A DNA stretch of 64,000 nucleotides from Phocaeicola plebeius DSM 17135 (GCF_000187895.1 NZ_DS990122.1:272216-336215); one strand, 5' to 3'; positions 20,136 through 29,405 are shown, numbered from the stretch's first letter. The notes: generated from the sequence alone by a model not told the origin. Numbers and translations are program-made.

Positions 20136-20172
20136 ATGCCCCGCACTGCCAATTCAGTGCGGGGCATTTTTT
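20136..20172. terminator. Intrinsic terminator at the end of the PUL
   Basis: The GC-rich stem ATGCCCCGCACT / AGTGCGGGGCAT is followed by a T run on the plus strand. It lies between convergent genes and may serve both. Confidence 0.88.
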
Positions 20173-20191
20173 ATGAGATGCTATTTCTTTT

Positions 20192-21688
20192 TTATTTCTG
20201 GAATTCAGCCCAGTCTGTCAAACGCATATCACCTTTATTGATAAACACCTGATGCATACCCAACGCAGCAGACAGGCTGTGACAGGTTTGTCCTTTCGTA
20301 GAAATCTTCAAGTAATCCCAAAGCAGCTGCTTGTAATCAGGATGTGCACAGTTTTCAATCACCGCTTCCGCACGTTCCATCGGACTCTTTCCGCGTAAAT
20401 CGGCTATACCCTGTTCAGTAATAATAACATTTACCGAATGCTCGCTGTGGTCCAGATGAGAAACCATCGGTACAATAGAACTGATACAACCTCCCTTGGC
20501 CGTCGACGGACAAGAGAAAATAGAAATGTAGGCACTGCGGGTAAAGTCGCCGGAACCTCCGATACCATTCATCATCTTGGTTCCACAAATATGAGTGGAA
20601 TTGACATTTCCATAAATATCTGCTTCAATGGCAGTATTCATAGATATCACACCAATACGACGAACCACTTCCGGACAGTTGGAAATTTCAGAAGGACGCA
20701 ACACCAGTTTATGACGGAAAAAGTCCATATTATCGTAAATATCTTGCAAACAATCATTCGTCACACTCAAAGAGCAAGTGCTACCAAACTTGATTCTACC
20801 CTCTTTCACCAGTTTAATAACGGAATTCTGAATCACTTCAGTGTACATCTCAAAAGGAGGAATGCTGGGATCCTTACCCAATGCGCTCAACACGGCATTG
20901 GCAATATTTCCTACTCCCGATTGTAAAGGAAGGAAGGTAGAAGGAATAATTCCCTTACGCATATCTGAAGCTAAAAACTCAGCCACATTCTGACCAATTT
21001 TATCCGTTACTGGGTCAGATTCATGGAAACCACGTGCCTCATCCGGTATATTCGTTTCTACCACCCCCACAATCTTGGAAGGATCGACCTGAACATAAGG
21101 AAGACCAATACGGTCGCTAGGACGTACGATAGGAATCGGACGGCGATAAGGAGGACGCTCCATTTCATACAAATCGTGCATGCCTATCAGGCTTTTACTA
21201 TGCGCCGCATTCAATTCCACAATAATTTTATCAGCCAATCGAGCGATAGTAGGTGTAATACCTACTCCTGCAGTCAGGTAAATACGTCCGTCTTCCGTAA
21301 TTTCACAAGCTTCTATGATGGCTACATTCACATGCCCCAAAAAGCCAGAACGCAAACGTTGAGCCACTTGTGAGAGGTGAATGTCTGTATAATTGATTTC
21401 GCCGTTATTCACAGCCTTGCGGAAATCTGTATTAGTGGTATAAGGAGCACGGAACTTAATGGCATGCGCACGTGTCAACATCCCGTCACAAGAATCTCCC
21501 GTAGAAGCTCCCGTTATCACACCTATCTGAAAAGCTTCTCCCCTTGCATGCTTTTCTTCTGCTATTTTCGCTAACTCTGCAGTCACAGCTTTCGGACTTC
21601 CGGCAGGGGTGAAGCCACTCAGTCCAACAATGTCTCCATCCTTAATATAGCTGGCAGCTTCGGCTGCCGTAATAAAGTTAAAGCTCAT
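20192..21688 (-). CDS. Acetyl-CoA hydrolase / succinyl-CoA:acetate CoA-transferase family protein
   Basis: The 498-residue protein is full length for the Cat1/AarC family. Visible motifs are GLSGFTPAGSPKAV at the start, MYTEVIQ with the probable catalytic Glu284, SEISN, and NGIGGSGDF for the oxyanion/CoA site. By alignment with AarC from memory, E284, N337 and G378 correspond to its E294, N347 and G388. In Bacteroides such enzymes exchange CoA between succinyl-, acetyl- or propionyl-CoA and free acids during succinate/propionate fermentation. It probably forms a transcript with the small gene 43 bp upstream. Confidence 0.9.
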   Translation of the reverse strand: MSFNFITAAEAASYIKDGDIVGLSGFTPAGSPKAVTAELAKIAEEKHARGEAFQIGVITGASTGDSCDGMLTRAHAIKFRAPYTTNTDFRKAVNNGEINYTDIHLSQVAQRLRSGFLGHVNVAIIEACEITEDGRIYLTAGVGITPTIARLADKIIVELNAAHSKSLIGMHDLYEMERPPYRRPIPIVRPSDRIGLPYVQVDPSKIVGVVETNIPDEARGFHESDPVTDKIGQNVAEFLASDMRKGIIPSTFLPLQSGVGNIANAVLSALGKDPSIPPFEMYTEVIQNSVIKLVKEGRIKFGSTCSLSVTNDCLQDIYDNMDFFRHKLVLRPSEISNCPEVVRRIGVISMNTAIEADIYGNVNSTHICGTKMMNGIGGSGDFTRSAYISIFSCPSTAKGGCISSIVPMVSHLDHSEHSVNVIITEQGIADLRGKSPMERAEAVIENCAHPDYKQLLWDYLKISTKGQTCHSLSAALGMHQVFINKGDMRLTDWAEFQK

Positions 21689-21731
21689 AGTATCAAGTGT
21701 TTTTTATGTTAGTATTAAAAAAGTTAGTCAA

Positions 21732-22079
21732 TCAGTCATATTTACGACGAAAAATTTCAGAATAGATAAAAGCCCTCCGTGCATCTGCTGCATTACGAAA
21801 AGCTATTTCAGGCTTCTGCTCCTCTTTTTTCGGTACATTCAATGCTTGTTCTTTCGGAGTGGAAGGTTTGACAGAAGTGTATCTCCGTTTCTTCCTTGCT
21901 TCGGGTACAGGAGCTGGTATCACTTCTTCAGGAATCTCCTCTTCTACAGAAAAAGATGCTGTCGGAGGTGCCTGTCTTACGGTCTTTGCACGCTTCGGCT
22001 TCTTCTGTTTTTGAGTCCTGGCCTGAAAAAGTCCCCAGCCAATTATACCTAAAAAAACAAGAACTTGAATTATATCCAT
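21732..22079 (-). CDS. Small membrane-anchored protein of unknown function
   Basis: The 115-residue protein has one N-terminal transmembrane segment (IIQVLVFLGIIGWGLF, residues about 3-18), a very basic KQKKPKRAK stretch, and a low-complexity tail rich in Pro, Glu and Lys ending with RRAFIYSEIFRRKYD. I recognise no family domain. It has its own -7 box (22106-22113) and is followed 43 bp later by the CoA-transferase gene on the same strand. Confidence 0.75.
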   Translation of the reverse strand: MDIIQVLVFLGIIGWGLFQARTQKQKKPKRAKTVRQAPPTASFSVEEEIPEEVIPAPVPEARKKRRYTSVKPSTPKEQALNVPKKEEQKPEIAFRNAADARRAFIYSEIFRRKYD

Positions 22080-22105
22080 AAATATTAAGTGTTAAGGTTT
22101 TCTTC

Positions 22106-22113
22106 AAAGATAC
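22106..22113 (-). promoter_or_regulatory. -7 promoter box upstream of the small membrane protein
   Basis: On the minus strand this reads TATCTTTG, 26 bp ahead of the start at 22079. It is the only good promoter found for this gene and the CoA-transferase behind it. Confidence 0.6.
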
Positions 22114-22165
22114 GAATAAAATCTATATCTCCCACCCTTTTTATGGAAGTTAACCAAGAAACAGA

Positions 22166-22173
22166 TATCTTTG
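22166..22173 (+). promoter_or_regulatory. -7 promoter box of miaB
   Basis: TATCTTTGCA lies 28 bp before the miaB start codon, an exact TAnnTTTG match. Confidence 0.65.
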
Positions 22174-22201
22174 CAAGCAAATTTTTAATATAGAAAACCT
22201 T

Positions 22202-23575
22202 ATGACAAAAGAAGCTACAGGAGCAGACTTTAAATCTGCAACTGAACACGAAAACAAGAAATTGTTTATCGAGACCTACGGATGCCAGATGAATGTGGCA
22301 GACAGTGAAGTAATTGCATCTATCATGCAAATGGCTGGATATTCTCCTTGCGACACACTGGAGGAAGCCGATGCCGTATTCATGAACACCTGCTCTATCC
22401 GCGACAATGCGGAACAGAAAATCCTGAACCGACTGGAGTTTTTCCATTCTTTGCGCAAAAAGCGAAAAAACCTGATTGTGGGCGTACTGGGATGCATGGC
22501 CGAGAGAGTGAAAAATGAGCTGATAGAAAAGCATCATGTAGACCTGGTAGCTGGTCCGGATGCCTACCTGACCTTGCCCGACCTGATTGCAGCCGTAGAA
22601 GCAGGCGAAAAAGCCATTAATGTAGAACTCTCTACTACGGAAACTTACCGTGACGTGATTCCTTCACGCATTTGCGGAAACCATATTTCAGGCTTTGTTT
22701 CCATCATGCGAGGATGCAACAATTTCTGCCATTACTGTATTGTACCTTATACACGCGGACGTGAACGTAGCCGTGACGTAGAAAGTATCCTGAACGAAGT
22801 ACGCGACCTGCAACGAAAAGGCTATAAGGAAGTAACCTTGTTGGGACAGAACGTCAACTCATACCGTTTTGAAAAAGACGGCCAGACAGTAACCTTCCCT
22901 ATGCTGCTCCGTATCGTGGCCGAAGCGGTGCCCGACATGCGCGTACGTTTTACCACTTCACACCCCAAAGACATGAGTGACGAAACGCTTCATGTCATCG
23001 CAGAAGTGCCCAATGTATGCAAGCACATCCACTTGCCCGTACAGAGCGGAAGTTCACGCATCCTGAAACTGATGAACCGTAAATATACCCGTGAATGGTA
23101 CCTGGAAAGAGTGGCTGCTATCCGGAGAATTATCCCCGACTGCGGACTCAGTACCGATATTTTCTCGGGCTTCCATTCTGAAACAGAAGAAGACCACCAG
23201 ATGTCTTTGTCGCTGATGCGCGAATGTGCTTACGACTCGGCTTTCATGTTCAAATATTCTGAACGCCCGGGAACATACGCTTCCAAACACCTTCCGGATG
23301 ACGTACCCGAAGAAATCAAAATCCGCCGACTGAATGAAATGATTGAACTGCAGAACCAGCTTTCTGCCGAAAGCAATGCCAAAGATGTAGGAAAAACTTT
23401 CGAAGTATTGGTAGAAGGTGTATCCAAGCGCTCTAAAGAACAACTGTTCGGTCGTACGGAACAAAATAAAGTAGTAGTCTTTGACCGTGGCAGCCATCGC
23501 ATCGGCGACTTTGTAAAGGTAAAAATTACAGAGTCCAGTTCTGCTACTCTGAAAGGCATAGAAGTAACTGAATAA
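22202..23575 (+). CDS. miaB: tRNA-2-methylthio-N6-dimethylallyladenosine synthase MiaB
   Basis: The 457-residue protein has the three methylthiotransferase parts. The N-terminal UPF0004 domain carries three cluster cysteines (TYGCQMN, NTCSIRD, LGCMAE). The radical SAM core carries GCNNFCHYC (CxxxCxxC). A C-terminal TRAM domain ends ITESSSATLKGIEV. It adds a methylthio group to i6A37 of tRNAs reading U-starting codons, using SAM and Fe-S sulfur. The conserved NNFCHYCIVPYTRGRERSR segment favours MiaB over RimO or MtaB. Confidence 0.95.
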   Translation: MTKEATGADFKSATEHENKKLFIETYGCQMNVADSEVIASIMQMAGYSPCDTLEEADAVFMNTCSIRDNAEQKILNRLEFFHSLRKKRKNLIVGVLGCMAERVKNELIEKHHVDLVAGPDAYLTLPDLIAAVEAGEKAINVELSTTETYRDVIPSRICGNHISGFVSIMRGCNNFCHYCIVPYTRGRERSRDVESILNEVRDLQRKGYKEVTLLGQNVNSYRFEKDGQTVTFPMLLRIVAEAVPDMRVRFTTSHPKDMSDETLHVIAEVPNVCKHIHLPVQSGSSRILKLMNRKYTREWYLERVAAIRRIIPDCGLSTDIFSGFHSETEEDHQMSLSLMRECAYDSAFMFKYSERPGTYASKHLPDDVPEEIKIRRLNEMIELQNQLSAESNAKDVGKTFEVLVEGVSKRSKEQLFGRTEQNKVVVFDRGSHRIGDFVKVKITESSSATLKGIEVTE

Positions 23576-23608
23576 TTCTTACTGAAATAGTTTGGAGAAA
23601 TCTCAATA

Positions 23609-23650
23609 AAAACCTGCAAGCATTTTTTTCAAGATGCTTGCAGGTTTTTT
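23609..23650 (+). terminator. Intrinsic terminator of miaB
   Basis: AAAACCTGCAAGCA pairs with TGCTTGCAGGTTTTTT. Its T run runs straight into the first half-site of the inverted-repeat array at 23645. Confidence 0.85.
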
Positions 23651-23743
23651 ACGTTTCACAAGGCGGAAACTTACGTTTCCGGCATGAAAAACATAGGTTT
23701 CCGCTCCGCAAAACATACGGTTCGCGCGAGGAAAACCTAAACA
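23645..23743. repeat. Array B: four inverted repeats at exact 22-bp pitch, GTTTC/GAAAC arms
   Basis: Centres of the palindrome AAAC-nTAn-GTTT lie at 23650.5, 23672.5, 23694.5, 23716.5 and 23738.5, each exactly 22 bp apart. The first is only a right half (T run then TAcGTTTC) and the last only a left half. Between them are four units of arm, 8-nt loop, arm with loops ACAAGGCG, CGGCATGA, CGCTCCGC and GCGCGAGG. Arms are conserved and loops vary. It lies between the miaB terminator and the convergent pspC gene. Confidence 0.85.
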
Positions 23744-23782
23744 ATTACAGCACGTATACTGCTTTATACAAGTCTGTTTTTT

Positions 23783-23983
23783 TTAATTACTTTCTCTTCC
23801 GGCCTCCGGCATTACCAGCCAGAGAATCAGATAAACCAATCCACCGGAAAAAGCCGTAAAAAATGTGGCCAGCACATAAATAATACGTACTAAAGTAATA
23901 TCCCATCCAAAATAATCGGCTATTCCAGCACAGACCCCACCTATCATACGATTGTTTGACCGTGTCAATCTCTTTTTCTCCAT
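23783..23983 (-). CDS. PspC domain membrane protein
   Basis: This 66-residue protein is a single PspC domain: KKRLTRSNNRMIGGVCAGIADYFGWD leads into a hydrophobic stretch (LVRIIYVLATFFTAFSGGLVYLILWLVMP). In E. coli PspC is part of the envelope-stress response. In Bacteroidota such stand-alone domains are common and their role is unclear. It ends about 40 bp from the repeat array and has only a weak promoter (TAACTTAG on the minus strand near 24015). Confidence 0.85.
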   Translation of the reverse strand: MEKKRLTRSNNRMIGGVCAGIADYFGWDITLVRIIYVLATFFTAFSGGLVYLILWLVMPEAGRESN

Positions 23984-24121
23984 AATCTATTGGCAAATAT
24001 TCATTATTCGGGGCTAAGTTACAAAAAACATACATAAAGCATCCTATACTCTTAAAAACTTTTAAAGAAAATCATGGCATAGGCTTTTTATTTGTTATTT
24101 TGCAGCAAATTAGGGAATAAA

Positions 24122-25018
24122 GTGAATATACTGAAAATAGATAAATGTCCACTTTGTGGAGGGAACCACTTTGAAGAGGTAATGACATGCACAGACCACT
24201 ATGCTTCCGGTGAGTCTTTTCAGATTTGTCGTTGCAAAGACTGCGGTTTCCAGTTCACTCATCCTGTTCCGGTTGAAGCAGAAATAGGACGCTACTACGA
24301 AACTCCAGATTATATTTCACACAGCGATACACACAAAGGGTTAATGAACCGTGTATATCACTGGGTGCGCCGTGTTATGCTTGCCCGTAAAGCACGCCTT
24401 GTCAAGCATAATTCCAGATTAAACCAGGGCAGCCTGCTGGACATCGGTACAGGCACAGGCTATTTTCCGCATTTCATGCAGGAAAGAGGATGGCACGTTT
24501 CTGCCATCGAAAAAAGCCCTCAAGCCCGCCAGTTTGCCAAAGAGCACTTTGAACTGGACGTGGCAGCTCCGGAAGCCCTCAATGAATTCGCCGACAAATC
24601 GTTCGATGTAATTACATTGTGGCATGTCATGGAGCATCTGGAACATTTAAATGAGACCTGGGAAACACTGAAGCGTATTCTGAAAGATCAGGGTATACTC
24701 ATTATAGCCGTGCCCAACCCCACTTCATTCGATGCAGAGAAATACAAAGAAATGTGGGGTGCCTACGATGTTCCCCGACATTTGTGGCATTTCAGCCCTT
24801 CCGTTATGCAGCAGTTTGGAGCCAAACACGACTTTATTCTCTGCGAGCGACATCCGATGCCTTTTGATGCGTTTTACGTATCTATGCTGAGCGAGAAGTA
24901 CCGGAAAAGTGCTTTCCCGTTCCTAAAAGGCCTGATTGCCGGAACGGAAGCATGGATTGTTTCACTGGCTAAGAAAGACCGAAGCAGTTCCATGATTTAT
25001 GTATTCAGAAAAAAATAA
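24122..25018 (+). CDS. Class I SAM-dependent methyltransferase with N-terminal zinc ribbon
   Basis: The protein has 299 residues from the GTG at 24122 (VNILKIDKCPLCGG). An upstream TTG at 24092 is in frame but falls on a -7-like box (TTATTTTGC at 24095-24103), so it is not preferred. CPLCGG and CRCKDCGFQF form a zinc-ribbon-like pair. The Rossmann methyltransferase has LLDIGTGTGYFPHFM for SAM binding and DVITLWHVMEHLEH. Family members methylate small molecules or surface-sugar precursors; no substrate can be assigned. ftsX begins 6 bp after its stop, so it heads that operon. Confidence 0.82.
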   Translation: MNILKIDKCPLCGGNHFEEVMTCTDHYASGESFQICRCKDCGFQFTHPVPVEAEIGRYYETPDYISHSDTHKGLMNRVYHWVRRVMLARKARLVKHNSRLNQGSLLDIGTGTGYFPHFMQERGWHVSAIEKSPQARQFAKEHFELDVAAPEALNEFADKSFDVITLWHVMEHLEHLNETWETLKRILKDQGILIIAVPNPTSFDAEKYKEMWGAYDVPRHLWHFSPSVMQQFGAKHDFILCERHPMPFDAFYVSMLSEKYRKSAFPFLKGLIAGTEAWIVSLAKKDRSSSMIYVFRKK

Positions 25019-25024
25019 GAAATT

Positions 25025-25894
25025 ATGAGTCAGAAGTCGGGCAGTCTTTTCGATATGCAATTCATTACCTCCTGCATCAGTACGATGCTGGTACTGCTGT
25101 TGTTGGGTATGGTGGTCTTTTTTGTTATGACCGCCAATAATCTTTCTGTATACGTACGTGAGAATATCAACTTTTCCGTTCTCCTCAACGACGACATGAA
25201 AGAAGCAGAAGCCATCCGCTTCCAAAAACAGCTGGAAGAAGAGCCTTTTGTAAAGCAGGCCACCTACATATCAAAAGCACAGGCCCTGAAGGAACAGACA
25301 GAAGCCATGGGAACAGATCCGGCTGAATTCTTAGGCTATAATCCGTTTACGGCTTCCATCGAAATCAAGCTCAATGCAGCATATGCCAATTCTGACAGTC
25401 TGAGCTGGATTCAGGAAAAACTGCTGGACAATAAAAAAGTCATTGAAGTAAATTATCCGCAGGACCTGATTGACACCATCAACCAGAACATACGCAAAAT
25501 CAGCATGTTCCTGTTAGGGCTGGCTGCTTTGCTCACCCTTATTTCATTTGCATTGATCAACAATACCATACGGCTGACCATTTACTCCAAACGTTTTCTG
25601 ATTCACACCATGAAACTGGTAGGTGCAAGCTGGTCATTCATCCGGCGACCGTTCATTGTCAGAAATGTATGGATAGGCATTCTTGCGGCGGCTATGGCCA
25701 ATGCCCTGCTTATCAGTATGTCCTACATGCTCGTCAACTATGAGCCGGGACTGCTGGAACTTATTACTCCGGAAGTTATGCTTTGCGTAATGGGTACTGT
25801 TTTTATCTCGGGTATCCTCATCGCCACCTTATGTGCCTACATCTCCATCAACAAATATTTGAAGATGAAAGCCGGAGATTTATATCGCCTTTAA
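25025..25894 (+). CDS. ftsX: Cell division protein FtsX (permease-like)
   Basis: The 289-residue protein has the FtsX layout: a cytoplasmic start, a transmembrane helix (about 18-38, ISTMLVLLLLGMVVFFVM), a periplasmic domain, and three C-terminal helices of the MacB/FtsX permease type (KISMFLLGLAALLTLISFALINNTIRL and on). With the ATPase FtsE (not in this window) it controls septal peptidoglycan hydrolysis. It heads the set DUF3098-uppP-truB-queA-folK, all on the same strand with short gaps. Confidence 0.92.
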   Translation: MSQKSGSLFDMQFITSCISTMLVLLLLGMVVFFVMTANNLSVYVRENINFSVLLNDDMKEAEAIRFQKQLEEEPFVKQATYISKAQALKEQTEAMGTDPAEFLGYNPFTASIEIKLNAAYANSDSLSWIQEKLLDNKKVIEVNYPQDLIDTINQNIRKISMFLLGLAALLTLISFALINNTIRLTIYSKRFLIHTMKLVGASWSFIRRPFIVRNVWIGILAAAMANALLISMSYMLVNYEPGLLELITPEVMLCVMGTVFISGILIATLCAYISINKYLKMKAGDLYRL

Positions 25895-25922
25895 TGTTCA
25901 AACTAAATAGACAAAATTCATT

Positions 25923-26171
25923 ATGGACAAAAAAAGTTTTGCTTTTGATAAAACAAACTTCATACTGCTTGCCATAGGTATGATAGTCATTATCATCGGA
26001 TTCCTGTTAATGAGCGGACCAGGCTCCACTGAAACAGCTTTTGAACCGGATATTTTCAGTGTACGCCGCATCAAAGTAGCTCCCGTTGTTTGCTTTTTGG
26101 GATTTATTTTCATGATTTATGGCATTCTGAGAAAACCTAAAGACAAAGAAGAAACAATTACTAAAGAATAA
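25923..26171 (+). CDS. DUF3098 small membrane protein
   Basis: The 82-residue protein has two transmembrane segments ([23 protein letters not shown] and [22 protein letters not shown]) and a charged tail. It matches DUF3098, which in Bacteroidales typically sits between ftsX and uppP, as here. The uppP start is 6 bp after its stop. Function is unknown; a link to cell-envelope biogenesis is inferred from position. Confidence 0.85.
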   Translation: MDKKSFAFDKTNFILLAIGMIVIIIGFLLMSGPGSTETAFEPDIFSVRRIKVAPVVCFLGFIFMIYGILRKPKDKEETITKE

Positions 26172-26176
26172 ATGCA

Positions 26177-26980
26177 ATGAGTTGGTTTGAAGCCTTAATT
26201 TTAGGAATTCTGCAGGGACTGACAGAATACCTCCCCGTAAGTAGTAGTGGACACCTTGCCATCGGATCGGCCTTGTTCGGCATTCAAGGTGAAGAAAATC
26301 TGACTTTCACTGTAGTGGTTCACATTGCTACCGTACTGAGTACACTGGTTATCTTGTGGAAAGAAATTGACTGGATTTTCCGGGGATTGTTTAAATGGAA
26401 AATGAATGACGAGACCAAATATGTCATCAACATTCTTGTGTCAATGATTCCTATCGGCATTGTTGGAGTATTCTTTAAAGATTACGTAGAAGAAATTTTC
26501 GGCTCCGGTTTGCTGATTGTAGGATGCATGTTGTTACTGACTGCCGTTTTACTGGCTTTTTCTTATTACGCCAAACCTCGGCAGAAAGAAAAAATCAGCC
26601 TGTGTGATGCATTCATCATCGGCCTGGCGCAAGCTTGTGCGGTCATGCCGGGATTATCACGCTCAGGAAGCACCATCGCTACCGGACTGATTTTGGGAAA
26701 CAAGAAGGAAACACTGGCACAATTCTCTTTCCTCATGGTTATCCCCCCGATTTTAGGAGAAGCACTGCTTTCTGGAATGGAAATTGTAAAAAATGCTTCA
26801 GCCGCTAATGCAGAAATCAGTATGGGTGCACTTATTATTGGTTTCTTAGCTGCTTTTATTTCAGGTTGCGTAGCTTGCAAATGGATGATTAACATTGTAA
26901 AGAAAGGAAAATTGATATGGTTCGGCGTATATTGCGCCATTGCCGGAGTAATTACAATTGCGTGCAGTCTGCTGGGATAA
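26177..26980 (+). CDS. uppP: Undecaprenyl-diphosphatase UppP (BacA)
   Basis: The 267-residue membrane protein is of normal family length. It carries both signature regions: [18 protein letters not shown] (with the E and SSSGH motif) and [15 protein letters not shown]. It dephosphorylates undecaprenyl pyrophosphate to recycle the lipid carrier for peptidoglycan and surface polysaccharides, and overexpression in other species gives bacitracin resistance. Confidence 0.95.
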   Translation: MSWFEALILGILQGLTEYLPVSSSGHLAIGSALFGIQGEENLTFTVVVHIATVLSTLVILWKEIDWIFRGLFKWKMNDETKYVINILVSMIPIGIVGVFFKDYVEEIFGSGLLIVGCMLLLTAVLLAFSYYAKPRQKEKISLCDAFIIGLAQACAVMPGLSRSGSTIATGLILGNKKETLAQFSFLMVIPPILGEALLSGMEIVKNASAANAEISMGALIIGFLAAFISGCVACKWMINIVKKGKLIWFGVYCAIAGVITIACSLLG

Positions 26981-27010
26981 GCAGCCTCAACAACAATTTA
27001 CAACCAAAGA

Positions 27011-27715
27011 ATGAATTTCAAAGAAGGAGAAGTATTATATTTTGACAAGCCACTGCGATGGACCTCTTTTGCCGTGGTCAATAAGATAAGATACCACATC
27101 AGTCGCAAATTAGGAGTAAAGAAAATAAAAGTAGGACATGCCGGAACGCTCGATCCGCTGGCCACCGGAGTGATGATTATCTGTACCGGAAAGGCCACAA
27201 AGCGTATTGAGGAGTTCCAGTATCATACAAAAGAGTACATTGCTACTCTCCAGCTGGGAGCAACCACTCCCTCATTCGACCTGGAAAAGGAGATTGACGC
27301 GACTTACCCTACCGACCATATCACCAAAGAAATGGTCGAAGAGACATTGAAAAAGTTTGTCGGCACCATTGAACAGGTACCACCGGCATTTTCCGCATGC
27401 AAGGTAGACGGGAAGCGTGCATACGACCTGGCTAGAAAAGGAGATGAAGTAGAACTGAAACCCAAGATTCTGGTCATTGATGAAATCGAATTGCTGGAAT
27501 GTAACCTGCCGGAAATTAAGATACGGGTAGTCTGCAGTAAAGGTACCTACATACGAGCTTTGGCCAGAGACATTGGTCAAGCACTGCAAAGTGGTGCCCA
27601 CCTGACTGGTCTGATACGTACACGGGTAGGAGAAGTAAAGTTGGAAGACTGCATGAAAGTGGAAGATTTTGAAGCCTGGCTCGACCAGCAAGAAATAGAA
27701 GTTATAAACGATTAA
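27011..27715 (+). CDS. truB: tRNA pseudouridine(55) synthase TruB
   Basis: The 234-residue protein contains the TruB catalytic motif [24 protein letters not shown] (catalytic Asp in TLDP) and the later [17 protein letters not shown]. It isomerises U55 in the T-loop of most tRNAs. The C-terminal PUA-like part is short, as in other Bacteroidota TruB proteins. It is 18 bp from queA and 30 bp after uppP, consistent with one transcript. Confidence 0.95.
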   Translation: MNFKEGEVLYFDKPLRWTSFAVVNKIRYHISRKLGVKKIKVGHAGTLDPLATGVMIICTGKATKRIEEFQYHTKEYIATLQLGATTPSFDLEKEIDATYPTDHITKEMVEETLKKFVGTIEQVPPAFSACKVDGKRAYDLARKGDEVELKPKILVIDEIELLECNLPEIKIRVVCSKGTYIRALARDIGQALQSGAHLTGLIRTRVGEVKLEDCMKVEDFEAWLDQQEIEVIND

Positions 27716-27732
27716 GGAAAGAAAGGAAGAAG

Positions 27733-28788
27733 ATGAAACTGTCACAATTCAAATTCAAGTTGCCGGAAGAAAAAATCGCTCTTTATCCGGCTAAATACAG
27801 AGATGAATCCCGCCTGATGGTAATTCACAAGTCAACCGGAGAAATTGAACATGTCAATTTCAAGGATATACTGAACTATTTCGACGACAAAGACGTGTTT
27901 ATCTTTAACGATACCAAGGTCTTTCCTGCTCGTTTGTATGGTAACAAGGAAAAAACAGGTGCCCGCATTGAAGTATTCCTGCTCCGTGAGTTGAACGAAG
28001 AGCTGCGCTTGTGGGATGTACTGGTAGATCCGGCCCGTAAAATCCGTATCGGTAACAAGCTGTATTTCGGCGACGATGATTCTATGGTGGCCGAAGTAAT
28101 TGACAATACGACTTCTCGCGGACGTACACTCCGCTTTTTGTACGACGGTCCTCATGATGAATTCAAGAAGGCTTTGTATGCCTTGGGAGAACCTCCATTG
28201 CCTCCTTTCATCCATCGTCCGGCAGAACCGGAAGACGAAGAACGTTTCCAGACTATCTACGCCAAAAATGAAGGAGCCGTTACCGTACCGGCAGCCGGTC
28301 TTCACTTCAGCCGTGAACTTATGAAACGTATGGAAATCAAAGGCATTGACTTCTCTTTCATTACCATGCACGCCGGATTGGGCAACTTCCGCGACATCGA
28401 TGTGGAAGATTTAACCAAGCATAAAATGGATTCAGAGCAGATGTTCGTCAACGCGGAAGCCTGCCGCATCGTCAACGAAGCCAAAGACAGAGGCAACAAA
28501 GTATGCGCCATCGGTACTACTGTGATGCGTGCCATTGAAACAGCTGTGGGTACAGACGGCCATTTGAAAGAGTTCGAAGGATGGACCAACAAGTTTATTT
28601 TCCCTCCTTACGACTTCTCAGTAGCCAATGCCATGGTAAGCAATTTCCACATGCCGCTTTCTACCATGCTGATGCTTGTATGTGCTTACGGAGGATATGA
28701 ACTAATCATGGATGCTTACAACATCGCACTGAAAGAAGACTACCGTTTTGGAACATACGGTGATGCCATGCTGATTCTGGATAAATAA
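27733..28788 (+). CDS. queA: S-adenosylmethionine:tRNA ribosyltransferase-isomerase QueA
   Basis: The 351-residue protein starts [20 protein letters not shown] and contains [29 protein letters not shown] and [23 protein letters not shown], all QueA signatures. It transfers and isomerises the ribosyl moiety of SAM onto preQ1-modified tRNA to make epoxyqueuosine. folK starts 11 bp later, so the two are co-transcribed. metK, which makes its co-substrate SAM, lies just downstream but has a separate promoter. Confidence 0.95.
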   Translation: MKLSQFKFKLPEEKIALYPAKYRDESRLMVIHKSTGEIEHVNFKDILNYFDDKDVFIFNDTKVFPARLYGNKEKTGARIEVFLLRELNEELRLWDVLVDPARKIRIGNKLYFGDDDSMVAEVIDNTTSRGRTLRFLYDGPHDEFKKALYALGEPPLPPFIHRPAEPEDEERFQTIYAKNEGAVTVPAAGLHFSRELMKRMEIKGIDFSFITMHAGLGNFRDIDVEDLTKHKMDSEQMFVNAEACRIVNEAKDRGNKVCAIGTTVMRAIETAVGTDGHLKEFEGWTNKFIFPPYDFSVANAMVSNFHMPLSTMLMLVCAYGGYELIMDAYNIALKEDYRFGTYGDAMLILDK

Positions 28789-28799
28789 ACCATCATTCT

Positions 28800-29258
28800 A
28801 TGGCAACAGTTTATCTGGGATTAGGTACAAACCTTGGCAATAAAGAAGCTAATTTACGTACCGCCATCTATAAACTACAGGAAAGGATAGGGAAGCAAGT
28901 TTCCCTATCCTCTTTTTATGAAACAGCCCCTTGGGGATTTGAATCAGACCACAGCTTTCTGAATGCAGCAATCGGCCTGGAAACCAATCTCTCCCCTATC
29001 GAAGTGCTTCATATCACGCAGGAAATAGAGAAAGAACTCGGCAGGACAAAGAAATCAGTCAACGGCAGCTACAGCGACCGGCTCATTGATATTGATATTC
29101 TTTTATACGACAATCTCGTACTTCAGACACCTGAACTTACGGTTCCTCATCCATTGATGACGGAAAGAGATTTTGTAATGAAACCGTTAATCGAAATTGC
29201 GGGAAATGCAATCCACCCCACCCTTCAAAAAACATTGTCAGAACTATATCAGGAATGA
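28800..29258 (+). CDS. folK: 2-amino-4-hydroxy-6-hydroxymethyldihydropteridine pyrophosphokinase FolK
   Basis: The 152-residue HPPK protein begins with YLGLGTNLGNKEANLRTAI and carries SSFYETAPWGF and the signature RLIDIDILLYDNLVLQTPELTVPHP. It transfers pyrophosphate from ATP to the pterin in folate synthesis. It is the last gene of the ftsX-to-folK cluster. Confidence 0.95.
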   Translation: MATVYLGLGTNLGNKEANLRTAIYKLQERIGKQVSLSSFYETAPWGFESDHSFLNAAIGLETNLSPIEVLHITQEIEKELGRTKKSVNGSYSDRLIDIDILLYDNLVLQTPELTVPHPLMTERDFVMKPLIEIAGNAIHPTLQKTLSELYQE

Positions 29259-29330
29259 TTTACCGACAGGCAGGAGCATAAAGCTATGTTAAAAAGAAAC
29301 TGAAATTGTAATTATTCCAATTTATATCAC

Positions 29331-29338
29331 TATCTTTG
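29331..29338 (+). promoter_or_regulatory. -7 promoter box of metK
   Basis: TATCTTTGCA lies immediately ahead of the riboswitch. It predicts transcription starting near 29345 and a 5' leader of about 140 nt. Confidence 0.7.
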
Positions 29339-29349
29339 CAGCGAAAATA

Positions 29350-29405
29350 AAAGTGGAAAGATTTGAGTAGCTTGCAACCACGGAAAAAAATGCTAAAACA
29401 CATTG
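29350..29405 (+). promoter_or_regulatory. Candidate SAM-II riboswitch in the metK leader
   Basis: Stem GTGG (29353-29356) pairs with CCAC (29378-29381). The enclosed loop holds GATTTGA and ends TTGCAA, and the 3' side has AAATGCTAAAAC. This is the order of conserved blocks in SAM-II (SAM-alpha): loop GATTTAA, TTGCAA before the closing strand, then a GCTAAA tail that forms the pseudoknot. It begins right at the predicted transcript start, and metK makes SAM, so feedback control is logical. The class call is from memory of the consensus, not a covariance search. Confidence 0.72.

Noticed and set aside
24092..24121. TTG start for the methyltransferase
   Set aside because: It lies at a -7-like TTATTTTGC box and adds residues not typical of the family. 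GTG 24122 is preferred.
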